Shown here: positions 43,439-51,791 of the stretch, in pieces
How positions within the stretch are numbered: the stretch's first letter is position 1
Layout: the number at the start of each line of letters is the position of its first letter
Assembly (NCBI GenBank): GCA_031430595.1
Contig: JANPBU010000030.1
Span: forward strand, 62,001 to 126,000
DNA length: 64,000 nt
Source of the DNA: JANNBN01 sp031430595
GTDB lineage: Bacteria; Actinomycetota; Acidimicrobiia; Acidimicrobiales; JANYDT01
Reading direction: 5' to 3'
The notes under the pieces: generated by a model
Told to the model about the DNA's origin: nothing
Seen by the model: the letters and a program-made list of their open reading frames with translations, nothing else
Databases searched by the model: none
Position numbers and translations under genes: made by a program

Positions 43439-43999
43439 GTGGCCGGGCCGTCAAAAGACGAACTTCGTGCCGCCTTACGGGCTCGTCGGCGAGGGCTTAC
43501 CGATCAAGAGCGAATCGCTGCCGACCTTTCGATAACAACGTCTGTCGTGCAAGATGACTCGGTAGTTGCGGCTAAGTGCATCCACATATACCTCTCGACG
43601 AAGTTCGAGGTTTCTACTACCGTAATCATCCGTACGCTTATCGACCGTGGCGTGATGGTTGCGGTTCCCTGGATGGAATCTGACGGTTCGATGGGTGCAA
43701 CTGCTCTGTTAGCTGAGGACATTCCAAAAATTGTCGAAGCCGGACTTCGTGGGATTCCCTCGGCACCGGTATGGCGAGAAGCCGACCTTGCGAGCGTTGA
43801 CGTGGTGGTGGTTCCGCTGGTTGGCGCTGATTCGAGGGGTCACCGGCTAGGAATGGGGGCTGGTCACTATGACCGGTTCCTCGCGGCTTACCCCAACGTC
43901 ACCACCATCGGTTTGGCTTTTTCGTGCCAGATCGTTGATGAGATCCCGACCGAACCGCACGACATCCCTCTGACCCGTATCATCACGGTGACTTGTTAG
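43439..43999 (+). CDS. 5-formyltetrahydrofolate cyclo-ligase
   Basis: 186 residues from the GTG at 43439; the longer open frame overlaps pmbA and is rejected. Converts 5-formyl-THF to 5,10-methenyl-THF with ATP. Visible are 'KDELRAALRARRRGLT', 'VAVPWMESDGSM', and the C-terminal nucleotide/phosphate-binding 'GADSRGHRLGMGAGHYDRFLA'. The one-carbon link with glyA 2 kb downstream is functional rather than operonic. Confidence 0.93.
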   Translation: MAGPSKDELRAALRARRRGLTDQERIAADLSITTSVVQDDSVVAAKCIHIYLSTKFEVSTTVIIRTLIDRGVMVAVPWMESDGSMGATALLAEDIPKIVEAGLRGIPSAPVWREADLASVDVVVVPLVGADSRGHRLGMGAGHYDRFLAAYPNVTTIGLAFSCQIVDEIPTEPHDIPLTRIITVTC

Positions 44000-45204
44000 G
44001 GCCAAACCCCCTCAAAGTCCCCGCTGGCACTTCAACACTGGTGACTCGGGGGCTTCGATCCGTTGGTGACGGGTTGATGTCGACGTCGCTCACTGCGTTG
44101 CTTTTGTCACGGGGCCTCTCGAAATCATCGGTCGGTATCGTGAGTACTGCAACACTGCTGGGGTCAGCGACCAGTCTGATTCTTGTTACCCGTTTTGCCC
44201 ACATCCTTCGCCCGCACCGGGTGCTTATTGCAATGTCGTTTCTCATGGCGCTCACCGGTTTCATGTTCGCAGCAAGCGGAAGTTTTGCCGTGCTACTTCT
44301 TGTTTCGGTCATCGGTCCGCTGAATCCGTCAACAGGAGATGTGTCGCCGTTCCTTCCCGCTGAGCAAACCATCATCGGATCAACCTTTGAGGGTGAAGCA
44401 CGAACAAGAGCCTTCGCGCGTTTCGCTTTGGTTGCTTCCGGTGGGGCTGCGATTGGTGCGTTTTTGGCTGGTCCACTGTCGAGCGTAGGTCGACGGGTAG
44501 GGTTCGATTCGACAAACGGGGTCGCCTTAAACCCCCTGATCTACGGCTGTATTGGCCTACTTGTGTTGCCGATTTACGTTGTCACGATTGGTCGAAGTAG
44601 TCAATCGCCAGCGGTCACGAACCCAAGCCGTCTTGGCCCATCGAAGCGGGTCATTCGAGAACTTACCGCTGTGTTTGCGCTCGACTCGGCGGGTGGCGGA
44701 ATGATGTTGTACTCGATTATTGCGTTGTGGATGCGGGGCAGGTTCAACTTCGATCTCGGCCGAATAGGTGCCGTGCTCGGGTTCATGTCGCTGGCATCGG
44801 CCGCCTCAGCTTTGCTGGCACCCAAATTATCTGCGCGCTTTGGGTTAATTGAGACAATGGTGTTCACCCATGTGATCGCTAACCTGTTGGTGGTAGCAGC
44901 GGCCTTTGCTCCAAACGCGCCGGTCGCAGTTGGCTGCCTCGTTGGGCGATCCTTACTTTCGCAGCTTGACGTTCCGCCGAGAAGCTCGTTCATTATGTCG
45001 CTCGTGACGGCACCGGAACGATCGGCTGCGGCTGCATTCACCAACCTTCCGAGAAGTATTGCAACGGCCAGTACTCCACTTTTGGCCGCGTGGATGCTGC
45101 AACACAGCACCTTCGGATGGCCCCTCGTCGTCGGGGGAATACTGAAGTTGATCTACGACCTGCTGTTGTGGATTCGATTTCGTGGCCGCAGCAGCCGCGG
45201 ATAA
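43993..45204 (+). CDS. MFS transporter
   Basis: 403 residues and about 11-12 hydrophobic helices, beginning at a TTG that overlaps the previous stop (TTGTTAG). 'RGLRSVGDGLMSTSLTALLLSRGLSKSSVG' and 'RFAHILRPHRVLIAMSF' (motif-A-like loop) place it in the major facilitator superfamily. The long 'LPAEQTIIGSTFEGEARTRAFARF' loop is characteristic of a subgroup of unknown substrate. The start is uncertain within about 15 codons. Confidence 0.82.
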   Translation: MLGPNPLKVPAGTSTLVTRGLRSVGDGLMSTSLTALLLSRGLSKSSVGIVSTATLLGSATSLILVTRFAHILRPHRVLIAMSFLMALTGFMFAASGSFAVLLLVSVIGPLNPSTGDVSPFLPAEQTIIGSTFEGEARTRAFARFALVASGGAAIGAFLAGPLSSVGRRVGFDSTNGVALNPLIYGCIGLLVLPIYVVTIGRSSQSPAVTNPSRLGPSKRVIRELTAVFALDSAGGGMMLYSIIALWMRGRFNFDLGRIGAVLGFMSLASAASALLAPKLSARFGLIETMVFTHVIANLLVVAAAFAPNAPVAVGCLVGRSLLSQLDVPPRSSFIMSLVTAPERSAAAAFTNLPRSIATASTPLLAAWMLQHSTFGWPLVVGGILKLIYDLLLWIRFRGRSSRG

Positions 45205-45220
45205 CGCCAAACCAGTTCTC

Positions 45221-45313
45221 AGTTGTCAGTTGTCAGTTGTCAGTTTGAGTCTCATTTGTCAGGTTCGGACGTGGCTCAACCTGACAAATGAACCCGAAGG
45301 TGACAAATGAACC
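45221..45313. repeat. Tandem AGTTGTC units plus three-arm stem-loop element IV
   Basis: AGTTGTC three times (45221-45241), then arm CATTTGTCAGGTT (45253-45265), a 12-nt loop, perfect inverse arm AACCTGACAAATG (45278-45290), and a third copy GGTGACAAATG (45299-45309). TGACAAATGAACC is repeated directly at 45282 and 45301. Same layout as element I, including the loop length. It lies in the 176-bp gap before rpiB. Confidence 0.75.
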
Positions 45314-45380
45314 TTGCCGGGTCGGGTTGGACTCCGAGCCGAGCCACCTGGCGACGTGGGTTGGGGCGTAATCTTTAGGT

Positions 45381-45830
45381 ATGCGAATTGCTGCTGGTTC
45401 TGATCATGCCGGGGTTCACCTAAAAGACACGCTTGTCGCCCATTTACGCCATCTCGGTCACGAGGTCACCGACATCGGAACCAACGGCGACACCAATCGG
45501 GTTGATTACCCCGATTACGGTGCCGCCGTCGCTCGGGCTGTGGTCGACGGAACCCATGAACTCGGGGTGGCGTGCTGTGGATCTGGCATCGGAATCGCGA
45601 TGGCAGCCAATAAGGTTCCGGGGGGTCGCGCCGCCACATGTCACGACGTGACTAGTGCCCGGCTGGCCCGAAATCACAACGATGCGAACGTGATCTGCAT
45701 TGGTGAACGCCTCACCGGGGTCGATGTTGCCAAAGAAATGGTCGAAACCTTCATCATCGCTGCCTTCGATGGGGGTCGACATGTTGTTCGGGTAGAAAAG
45801 CTTGGTCTGCTCGACGTACAGGTAGGCTGA
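45381..45830 (+). CDS. rpiB: Ribose-5-phosphate isomerase B
   Basis: 149 residues, RpiB/LacAB family; interconverts ribose-5-phosphate and ribulose-5-phosphate. N-terminal 'MRIAAGSDHAGVHLKDTL' with the phosphate-binding D-H, the active-site Cys in 'ACCGSGIGIAMAANK', and 'RLARNHNDANVICIGER' are all present. Upstream of glyA (28 bp gap), probably co-transcribed. Confidence 0.96.
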   Translation: MRIAAGSDHAGVHLKDTLVAHLRHLGHEVTDIGTNGDTNRVDYPDYGAAVARAVVDGTHELGVACCGSGIGIAMAANKVPGGRAATCHDVTSARLARNHNDANVICIGERLTGVDVAKEMVETFIIAAFDGGRHVVRVEKLGLLDVQVG

Positions 45831-45858
45831 CTCGACTCAGCACCCCAGGAGACTCGTC

Positions 45859-47124
45859 GTGAACGCACCTCAGCAAACCCGCCACGCTTACGCCCCAGAC
45901 ACGCAACTGTCAGGGTTGGTCAACCGAGAACTTGAGCGTCAAATGACGACGCTGCAGCTCATTGCTAGCGAAAACTTCACCTCGCAATCGGTCATGGATG
46001 CGTGCGGTTCGGTGCTCACGAACAAATACTCCGAGGGTTATCCGGGAAAGCGGTACTACGGCGGAAACGCAGTTATCGACGAGGTCGAGTCACTCGCTAT
46101 CGAGCGAGTCAAGGCCATATTCGGTGCCGAACACGCAAATGTGCAACCTCATTCAGGGGCTAACGCAAACACCGCGGTGTACCTCGCCCTTATGAAACCG
46201 GGCGACACGGCGATGGGCTTGCGTCTCGATCAGGGCGGTCACATAACGCACGGTCTTCCGGTCAGTCTGAGCGGCCAGTTCTACAACTTCGTTTCTTACG
46301 GGGTCGATGAGCAAACCGAGTTGCTCGATATGGATCACGTACGCCACGTTGCGTTGCAGAACAAACCGAAACTGATCGTCGCCGGGGCGACGGCATACCC
46401 GCGGATCATCGACCCGGTAGCATTTCGCAGTATCGCCGATGAGGTCGGAGCGTTACTGATGTTCGATGCTGCTCACATTGCTGGCCTCATTGCTGGCGGC
46501 ATGCATCCGAACCCAATGCCCTACGTCGACGTGATGACTTTCACCACTCACAAAACCCTTCGTGGCCCCCGTGGTGGTTGCATCCTTTCGAAAGCCGAGC
46601 ACGCCGCCGCTGTCGACAAGGGTGTCTTCCCGGCAAGCCAGGGCGGCCCACTTGAACACATCATCGCGGGCAAAGCTGTTGCCTTTCATGAAGCAGCGCA
46701 ACCGGCGTTCAAAACGTATGCGGCTCAAATCGTAAAGAACGCGCAGGCCCTTGCCGAGGCCATGAAACATGAAGGTTTCCGTCTCTGTTCCGGCGGAACC
46801 GACAATCACCTCATGCTGGTCGACCTACGTCCATTCGATGAAAACATGACTGGTAAGCGCGCACAGGAAGTTCTTGACGCGGCGGGTATTAGCCTCAACA
46901 AGAATCAGTTTCCTTTCGATCCGCGTTCGCCGTTCGTTACTTCTGGTCTTCGAGTCGGAACCCCTTCGGTTACTAGCCAGGGAATGACCGAAGAAGATAT
47001 GCCGGTCATTGCAGCATTGATTGGTCAAGCTCTTCGTGGGGCCGATGATCCATCAGCGATTGCAGCCATTCGTGCCGAGGTTAAAACGCTGTGCGAAAAG
47101 TTTCCTCCGTACGCTGTGGCGTAA
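45859..47124 (+). CDS. glyA: Serine hydroxymethyltransferase
   Basis: 421 residues. PLP-dependent interconversion of serine and glycine with tetrahydrofolate. The PLP lysine is in 'TFTTHKTLRGPRGG'; 'SENFTSQSVMDACGSVLTNKYSEGYPGKRYYGG' and 'GGHITHG' are conserved family blocks. GTG start with GGAG upstream. A source of one-carbon units alongside the cyclo-ligase upstream. Confidence 0.97.
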   Translation: MNAPQQTRHAYAPDTQLSGLVNRELERQMTTLQLIASENFTSQSVMDACGSVLTNKYSEGYPGKRYYGGNAVIDEVESLAIERVKAIFGAEHANVQPHSGANANTAVYLALMKPGDTAMGLRLDQGGHITHGLPVSLSGQFYNFVSYGVDEQTELLDMDHVRHVALQNKPKLIVAGATAYPRIIDPVAFRSIADEVGALLMFDAAHIAGLIAGGMHPNPMPYVDVMTFTTHKTLRGPRGGCILSKAEHAAAVDKGVFPASQGGPLEHIIAGKAVAFHEAAQPAFKTYAAQIVKNAQALAEAMKHEGFRLCSGGTDNHLMLVDLRPFDENMTGKRAQEVLDAAGISLNKNQFPFDPRSPFVTSGLRVGTPSVTSQGMTEEDMPVIAALIGQALRGADDPSAIAAIRAEVKTLCEKFPPYAVA

Positions 47125-47159
47125 TGGTCGCCTGAGTAGCAGAGTCACCAGACCAAACG

Positions 47160-48380
47160 ATGATTGGGTACTCGATAGTTGCGGGGTTGGCTGCGCTGAT
47201 TACTGCGCTGTTGATGCCCGTCTGCCGTCGGGTGGCGCTTCGCTTTGGGGTTGTTGCCCAGCCCGATGATGAACGGCGGTTACACAAAGACACCACCCCG
47301 TTACTCGGTGGTGTTGCTATGTGTGCTGCGGTGTTGGGAGCCTTACTTGCGGCCTCGTTTGTTCCGCAGTTTGATGGAATCTTTCGTTCGTCAGCCGAAC
47401 CGATTGGCATTGCCATCGGTGCGGTGCTCATTACCTGTGTTGGGTTGATCGATGACATTTGGGAAATCTCTGCCCCGGCAAAACTTGCTGGGATGGTGGT
47501 TTCCGGTGCTGCCCTCTATTTCTTCGGTGTCGTCATGTACTACGTGCGCGTGCCATTTCTTGGTATTGTCTCGCTCGCCCCAGACCTCGTGCCGTTGCTG
47601 ACCGTTGTTTGGGTAATCGGAATGGCTAATGCCATAAATCTGATCGACGGTCTCGATGCTTTGGCGGGCGGAACAGTCGCTATCAGCGCAGCAGCCTTCT
47701 TTGTGTATGGCGATCGGTTGTTCAAGGCTGGCCTACTTCCGGGTGACAATATCGGCCCGTTGATTGCGGCGATCACCGTCGGAATTTGCGTTGGGTTTCT
47801 GCCGTTCAACTGGTCTCCGGCCAAGATTTTTATGGGTGACGCCGGTGCGCTACTTCTCGGATTGCTGCTGGCTTCGTCGACGATGGTTGTTGGTGGTCGC
47901 GCCGATCCGTCGACCGCATTTCAGGGCCAAACATATTTCTTTGTTGCCCCGATGTTTATTCCCTTCGTCATCCTCGCCGTACCCATGTTCGACACTGCGT
48001 TCGCTATCATCCGTCGTACGGTAAGCGGCCGGGGCGCGGCCATTGCCGATCGCCAACATATCCACCACCGACTCGTTGATCTTGGTCATGGTCCGCGACG
48101 TGCCGTCATCATTTTGTTTAGTTTGACCGTCACTTTCTCGGGTTTGGCGTTAGCCCCAACGTTCATCTCGTCGCGGTGGCCGCTGATACCGCTGAGCGCA
48201 ATGTTTGTTGCAACCATGCTGTTTGCGGTGTTGCACAAAGACTCAAAAATATGGAAACGGACTCACCCGGTGAGCGAAAATCACCCAGCGAGCCTGGCGA
48301 CGAATGGGGTCGTTGACCTTTCGGCTCGGCGCGCTGAACGCAATGAATCGTCACTTTCCAAAGAGTCAAAAAAGGGTTAA
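47160..48380 (+). CDS. Undecaprenyl-phosphate GlcNAc-1-phosphate transferase (WecA/TagO type)
   Basis: 406 residues and about ten helices, MraY/WecA family. Conserved cytosolic loops are 'RRLHKDTTPLLGG', the Asp loop 'INLIDGLDALAGG', 'FMGDAGALLLG', and the WecA/TagO-specific 'RQHIHHRLVDLGHG'. It loads a sugar phosphate on the lipid carrier for surface polymers. The C-terminal tail is charged and rich in Glu/Ser. The place between glyA and the atp operon is common in this bacterial class. Confidence 0.9.
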   Translation: MIGYSIVAGLAALITALLMPVCRRVALRFGVVAQPDDERRLHKDTTPLLGGVAMCAAVLGALLAASFVPQFDGIFRSSAEPIGIAIGAVLITCVGLIDDIWEISAPAKLAGMVVSGAALYFFGVVMYYVRVPFLGIVSLAPDLVPLLTVVWVIGMANAINLIDGLDALAGGTVAISAAAFFVYGDRLFKAGLLPGDNIGPLIAAITVGICVGFLPFNWSPAKIFMGDAGALLLGLLLASSTMVVGGRADPSTAFQGQTYFFVAPMFIPFVILAVPMFDTAFAIIRRTVSGRGAAIADRQHIHHRLVDLGHGPRRAVIILFSLTVTFSGLALAPTFISSRWPLIPLSAMFVATMLFAVLHKDSKIWKRTHPVSENHPASLATNGVVDLSARRAERNESSLSKESKKG

Positions 48381-48422
48381 GGTTTGACACAGCAAGCTTC
48401 GGCGTAGTTCAGCCCTCTGATT

Positions 48423-48451
48423 GGCCGGTGCGATCTACGCACCTCTCGGCC
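48423..48451 (+). terminator. Candidate terminator after the wecA-like gene
   Basis: GGCC-GGTGCG-N5-CGCACC-tctc-GGCC stem with a 4-nt bulge, followed by TTCACATTTTT. Placed between the transferase stop (48380) and the hydrolase start (48473). Confidence 0.5.
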
Positions 48452-48472
48452 TTCACATTTTTGAGGTGAGAT

Positions 48473-49624
48473 ATGCCGTCATCGTCTTTGGTCTCGGGTT
48501 CGCCCGCTGATCTTCTGGCTTTTTCCGAGTCTTCATTCCGCTTGCAAATGCACCTGCTCCTTGGGGCGAAGCGGCTAACGGTTGCCAGCCTGCTTTATAG
48601 AAGTAAGTGTGAATACGGACGCTCAGCGGTCGTTGACGGTTCGGCTGTTGAGTCGCTACTTCGCGACTCAATCAAACTCGACATGTTCGTTGCCGATGTC
48701 GCCGAACAGTTTCGTAAAGCTGATTTGGGTCGATTGCTTGACGGCTGGTCTGCACTTGCGGCAGCGGCACTGTCGAGCGCGTCGAATGCGTCGGCTTCGA
48801 AGACCCTCAAGATGGTGCCCGGCGCACGATTGCTTCGACTCGACACGTCTGGCGATGGCCGCCTCGTTGAGGTAAGAGGCGATCTGCTCACAGCCAAACA
48901 TGTGGTGATTTTGATTCCGGGTATGTCGAACGATCTTTCAAACGTTGACAGTGACCTTCGACCAAATAGTGATGCAATCTTCAATGAAATGAAGACGCAA
49001 CTTGGTGGCGATGATGTCGCAGTGATTACTTGGCTTGGCTACGACACACCAGATATGAGCCCGGCCGGCGTGCTGCAGGTAGCTGGTTCCAAGCAGGCCG
49101 AGGTGGGCGCGAAACAGTTGCTCGCCGATGTAACCGCCCTCCGCTCCGGTGGGTTGAATGCCCACGTGACGGTCGTCGGACACAGTTATGGGTCGGTCGT
49201 GGTGGGAATCGCTATGAAAAAGGGTTTACAGGTCGACGATGTTGTTGTGGTCGGAAGCCCCGGAATGGACGCACCTTCTCGAAAGGCGCTCGGCTCACCG
49301 AACATTCAAGTCTGGGCCTCGGCAACCGGACGACCCACAACGAAAGCTGGTCGTGTCGTCGATAAGGCACGAAATGTGGCTTTTGGTATTGCGTCGCCGC
49401 TTATCGGCCCAGTTGTCGTCGTGCCCTTGGTTGAACATGCGACCGGTGGTGACGGTGTCACCAAGGCCGTCGCACACGAAGACGACCCGGCCCAGCCAGG
49501 GTTCGGTTCGACCGTGTTTGTTTCCGGCGGTTCCGGTCACAGCGCATACTTCGACCAGGGTTCGAGCGGCCTGGCCAATATCGCGAAGATCGCCACCGGG
49601 AAGAAGCCGAACATTATTCGGTGA
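48473..49624 (+). CDS. DUF1023 alpha/beta-hydrolase-fold protein
   Basis: 383 residues. The N-terminal third is helical (WXG/ESX-like spacing not evident). The rest is an alpha/beta hydrolase, DUF1023: 'VVILIPGMSNDLSNVDSDLRPNSDAIF', 'VITWLGYDTPDMSP', the nucleophile elbow 'VVGHSYGSVVVG' with Ser in GHSYG, and 'DDVVVVGSPGMD'. Actinomycete family with unknown substrate. No signal peptide. Start chosen for the GAGGTGAG site just upstream. Confidence 0.85.
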   Translation: MPSSSLVSGSPADLLAFSESSFRLQMHLLLGAKRLTVASLLYRSKCEYGRSAVVDGSAVESLLRDSIKLDMFVADVAEQFRKADLGRLLDGWSALAAAALSSASNASASKTLKMVPGARLLRLDTSGDGRLVEVRGDLLTAKHVVILIPGMSNDLSNVDSDLRPNSDAIFNEMKTQLGGDDVAVITWLGYDTPDMSPAGVLQVAGSKQAEVGAKQLLADVTALRSGGLNAHVTVVGHSYGSVVVGIAMKKGLQVDDVVVVGSPGMDAPSRKALGSPNIQVWASATGRPTTKAGRVVDKARNVAFGIASPLIGPVVVVPLVEHATGGDGVTKAVAHEDDPAQPGFGSTVFVSGGSGHSAYFDQGSSGLANIAKIATGKKPNIIR

Positions 49625-49709
49625 AGTTGCGAAACTATTGATTGAAGTTCATGCGCTGAGCGTTAATGATGATCAGACCGTTCGCGGCATAAGTATTTTG
49701 GTGTTCGAT

Positions 49710-49757
49710 TTGAATGCTGCTGGCTTTTCGCCTAGCTTGTGCACGCGTTCACAAGCT
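49710..49757 (+). promoter_or_regulatory. Candidate atp operon promoter with an inverted repeat
   Basis: TTGAAT (49710-49715), 17 bp, TAGCTT (49733-49738), followed by AGCTTGTG-N8-CACAAGCT (49734-49757), which would fall at the transcription start. This suggests that the operon is controlled at its start or has a leader hairpin. In the 178-bp gap before the first atp gene. Confidence 0.4.
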
Positions 49758-49802
49758 CCCGACCGCCTTGTCCGTCCTCTTCTCACCGATTGCTCACCGC
49801 CG

Positions 49803-50153
49803 ATGCCTCCCACCGACGAAAATCAAAACCGATACCAGGGTATGGGCGACGGCTTTTCTCGGGCATTTGAGCTCGGTCTTACCCCGGCGATTTTTGGTGG
49901 AGCGGGCTTTTTGATAGATCGTTGGCTCGGGTTCACGCCAGTACTCACGATCATCATGACGGTCCTCGGCGTGGTCGGCGTATTTCTTCGCCTGTGGTAC
50001 GGATACGATGCCGAGATGCGTGTTCACGAAGCGGCTCTAGTTGGTCGGTTTTCGTCGAAGCCGTCGAGGTTGACAAAGTCACCCGCAGCGAAATCACCCG
50101 CAGCGAAGTCACCCGCAACGAACGCACCTGCAGCGACGACCGAAGCCAAATGA
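49803..50153 (+). CDS. AtpZ/AtpI-like F1Fo accessory protein
   Basis: 116 residues from the ATG at 49803. Two hydrophobic helices around 'FSRAFELGLTPAIFGGAGFLIDRWLG' and 'VLTIIMTVLGVVGVFLRLWYGY', as in the small AtpZ/AtpI proteins that help assemble the c-ring. The C-terminal tail holds the repeat 'KSPAA' (three to four times), a low-complexity Lys/Pro/Ala tail. Overlaps the next gene by ATGA. Confidence 0.75.
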   Translation: MPPTDENQNRYQGMGDGFSRAFELGLTPAIFGGAGFLIDRWLGFTPVLTIIMTVLGVVGVFLRLWYGYDAEMRVHEAALVGRFSSKPSRLTKSPAAKSPAAKSPATNAPAATTEAK

Positions 50154-50608
50154 CTGCAGCCACCCCGAACTACTCGATGCCAGCTGACCTTGGCCCCGAT
50201 GTTGAGCGCAGTATCGCGTTCGACATGATTCGCCGTTCACTGCCGTTCATTCCGGTTGTTTTGCTAGTGGCTTCGTTATTCGACGGTGTCGAAGGAATCG
50301 CTTCAGCTGGTTTCGCCATCGTTTTGGTGCTGGCAAACTTTGCGCTCTCCGCTCTGCTGATGTCTTATGGAGCACGTATATCGCTCGCCATGCTCGGCGC
50401 AGCGGCATTTTTCGGATTCATTATTCGACTCGGTCTCATCACGGTTGCTGTGCTTGCCGTGCGTAATCAGCCGTGGGTTCGCTGGATCCCGCTGTGTATC
50501 ACTCTTATCGTCACCCACCTCGGCCTGCTGGTCTGGGAAATGCGCTTCGTCTCTGCGTCGTTTGCATATCCTGGCTTGAAGCCTCGTCCCTCGCTCGTGA
50601 AGGAGTAA
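50150..50608 (+). CDS. atpI: ATP synthase subunit I-like membrane protein
   Basis: 152 residues, ATG at 50150 overlapping the previous stop. Four hydrophobic helices ('SLPFIPVVLLVASLF', 'AIVLVLANFALSALLMSYG', 'LGAAAFFGFIIRLGLITVAVLAV' and 'WIPLCITLIVTHLGLLVWE') match the AtpI/UncI pattern. Directly before atpB (3 bp). Assigned mainly by topology and position. Confidence 0.7.
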   Translation: MTAATPNYSMPADLGPDVERSIAFDMIRRSLPFIPVVLLVASLFDGVEGIASAGFAIVLVLANFALSALLMSYGARISLAMLGAAAFFGFIIRLGLITVAVLAVRNQPWVRWIPLCITLIVTHLGLLVWEMRFVSASFAYPGLKPRPSLVKE

Positions 50609-50611
50609 CCG

Positions 50612-51397
50612 ATGTCAGTCGGTATTGTCGCCAAGAGCGGCCTTGAGTTTCCCCCGATCAGCCATTTGCTCGATTGGGAAGACCTATTCGGAACGGGCTG
50701 GTTTGCGTTCAATAAGGTGGCAGCAATCAACATTGCAGCGTTGCTGATAACGGTGATCTTGTTTGCTATCGCTGCGAGCAAGAAGTCACTTGTTCCTAAG
50801 GGTGTTCAAAACCTGGTCGAAATGGCTATCGATTTCGTCGGAACAATTGCCAAAGATGCCATTGGGCACGGGTACGAAAAGTACATGGCGCTTTTGACGG
50901 CACTGTTCTTCTTCATCTTCTTCAATAACGTGTTTGGCGTTATTCCTGGCGTTCAAATGCCAGCAACGGCTCGTATGGCCGTGCCGATGGTGCTTGCACT
51001 TATTGTTTGGTTGGTCTTCATCGGTGCCGGCATTAAGAGCCAAGGCGTCGGCCACTATTTTGCTGGCTCGCTATTTCCTCCCGGGGTTCCCAAGGCTCTT
51101 TATATCCTCGTTACCCCGATCGAACTTATCTCGACGTTCATCGTTCGGCCGTTCTCGCTGGCCGTTCGTTTGTTCGCCAATATTCTTGCTGGGCACATTT
51201 TGTTGGTGACGTTTGCCGTGCTCGCCGAGACGTTGTTTAAGTCAAGTAGCTGGGCGCTCAAGCCGGTAGGCGTGTTGCCCCTCGCAATGTTGATGATTAT
51301 GACGGTCTTCGAATTCGGTGTGGCTTTCTTGCAGGCCTACGTCTTCACCTTGCTTACCGCAGTGTTCATCGGTGGCGCTGTCCACCCCGAGCACTAG
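50612..51397 (+). CDS. atpB: ATP synthase Fo subunit a
   Basis: 261 residues. The proton half-channel helix with the essential Arg is 'FSLAVRLFANILAGHILL'; 'FFFIFFNNVFGVIPG' and the final 'FLQAYVFTLLTAVFIGGAV' are typical. Starts 3 bp after the atpI-like gene. Confidence 0.96.
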   Translation: MSVGIVAKSGLEFPPISHLLDWEDLFGTGWFAFNKVAAINIAALLITVILFAIAASKKSLVPKGVQNLVEMAIDFVGTIAKDAIGHGYEKYMALLTALFFFIFFNNVFGVIPGVQMPATARMAVPMVLALIVWLVFIGAGIKSQGVGHYFAGSLFPPGVPKALYILVTPIELISTFIVRPFSLAVRLFANILAGHILLVTFAVLAETLFKSSSWALKPVGVLPLAMLMIMTVFEFGVAFLQAYVFTLLTAVFIGGAVHPEH

Positions 51398-51494
51398 GTT
51401 CCGAGCAAGTTTTTTACCAGCGTTAACTCTCGCTTTACCGCTTTACCCGTTCTTTACCCCTCTCCAACAACCCGGAAACCAAGGAGATATCACC

Positions 51495-51755
51495 ATGAGC
51501 ATCCTCGCTCAAGCACTTGACGCAGCAGGCCAGAAAGCCGCAAACGGCGCCATCAACGCAGGCACCGCCTACGGTCTCGGAGCCATCGGCCCCGGCATCG
51601 GCATCGGCTACCTCGTCGGAAACGCCGTTCAAGCAATGGCACGCCAGCCAGAAGCAGCCGGCATGGTTCGTACCACCATGTTCCTCGGTATTGCGTTCAC
51701 AGAAGCTCTTGCCCTCATCGGCTTCGTTGTTTTCATTCTGCTCAAGTTCGCCTGA
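51495..51755 (+). CDS. atpE: ATP synthase Fo subunit c
   Basis: 86 residues from the ATG at 51495 with a strong AAGGAG site; the longer upstream frame reads through atpB. The hairpin has the Gly-rich first helix 'GTAYGLGAIGPGIGIGYLVG', the polar loop RQP, and the ion-binding Glu70 in 'FTEALALIGFVV'. No sodium-type motif is evident, so proton-coupled (inference). Confidence 0.96.
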   Translation: MSILAQALDAAGQKAANGAINAGTAYGLGAIGPGIGIGYLVGNAVQAMARQPEAAGMVRTTMFLGIAFTEALALIGFVVFILLKFA

Positions 51756-51791
51756 TCAGTCACCGCCACCAAAGAGGTCTGAAAGGGAACC

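Noticed and set aside
49239..49802. N-terminal extension of the first atp gene
   Set aside because: It runs through the DUF1023 gene in another frame; the ATG at 49803 starts the conserved part.
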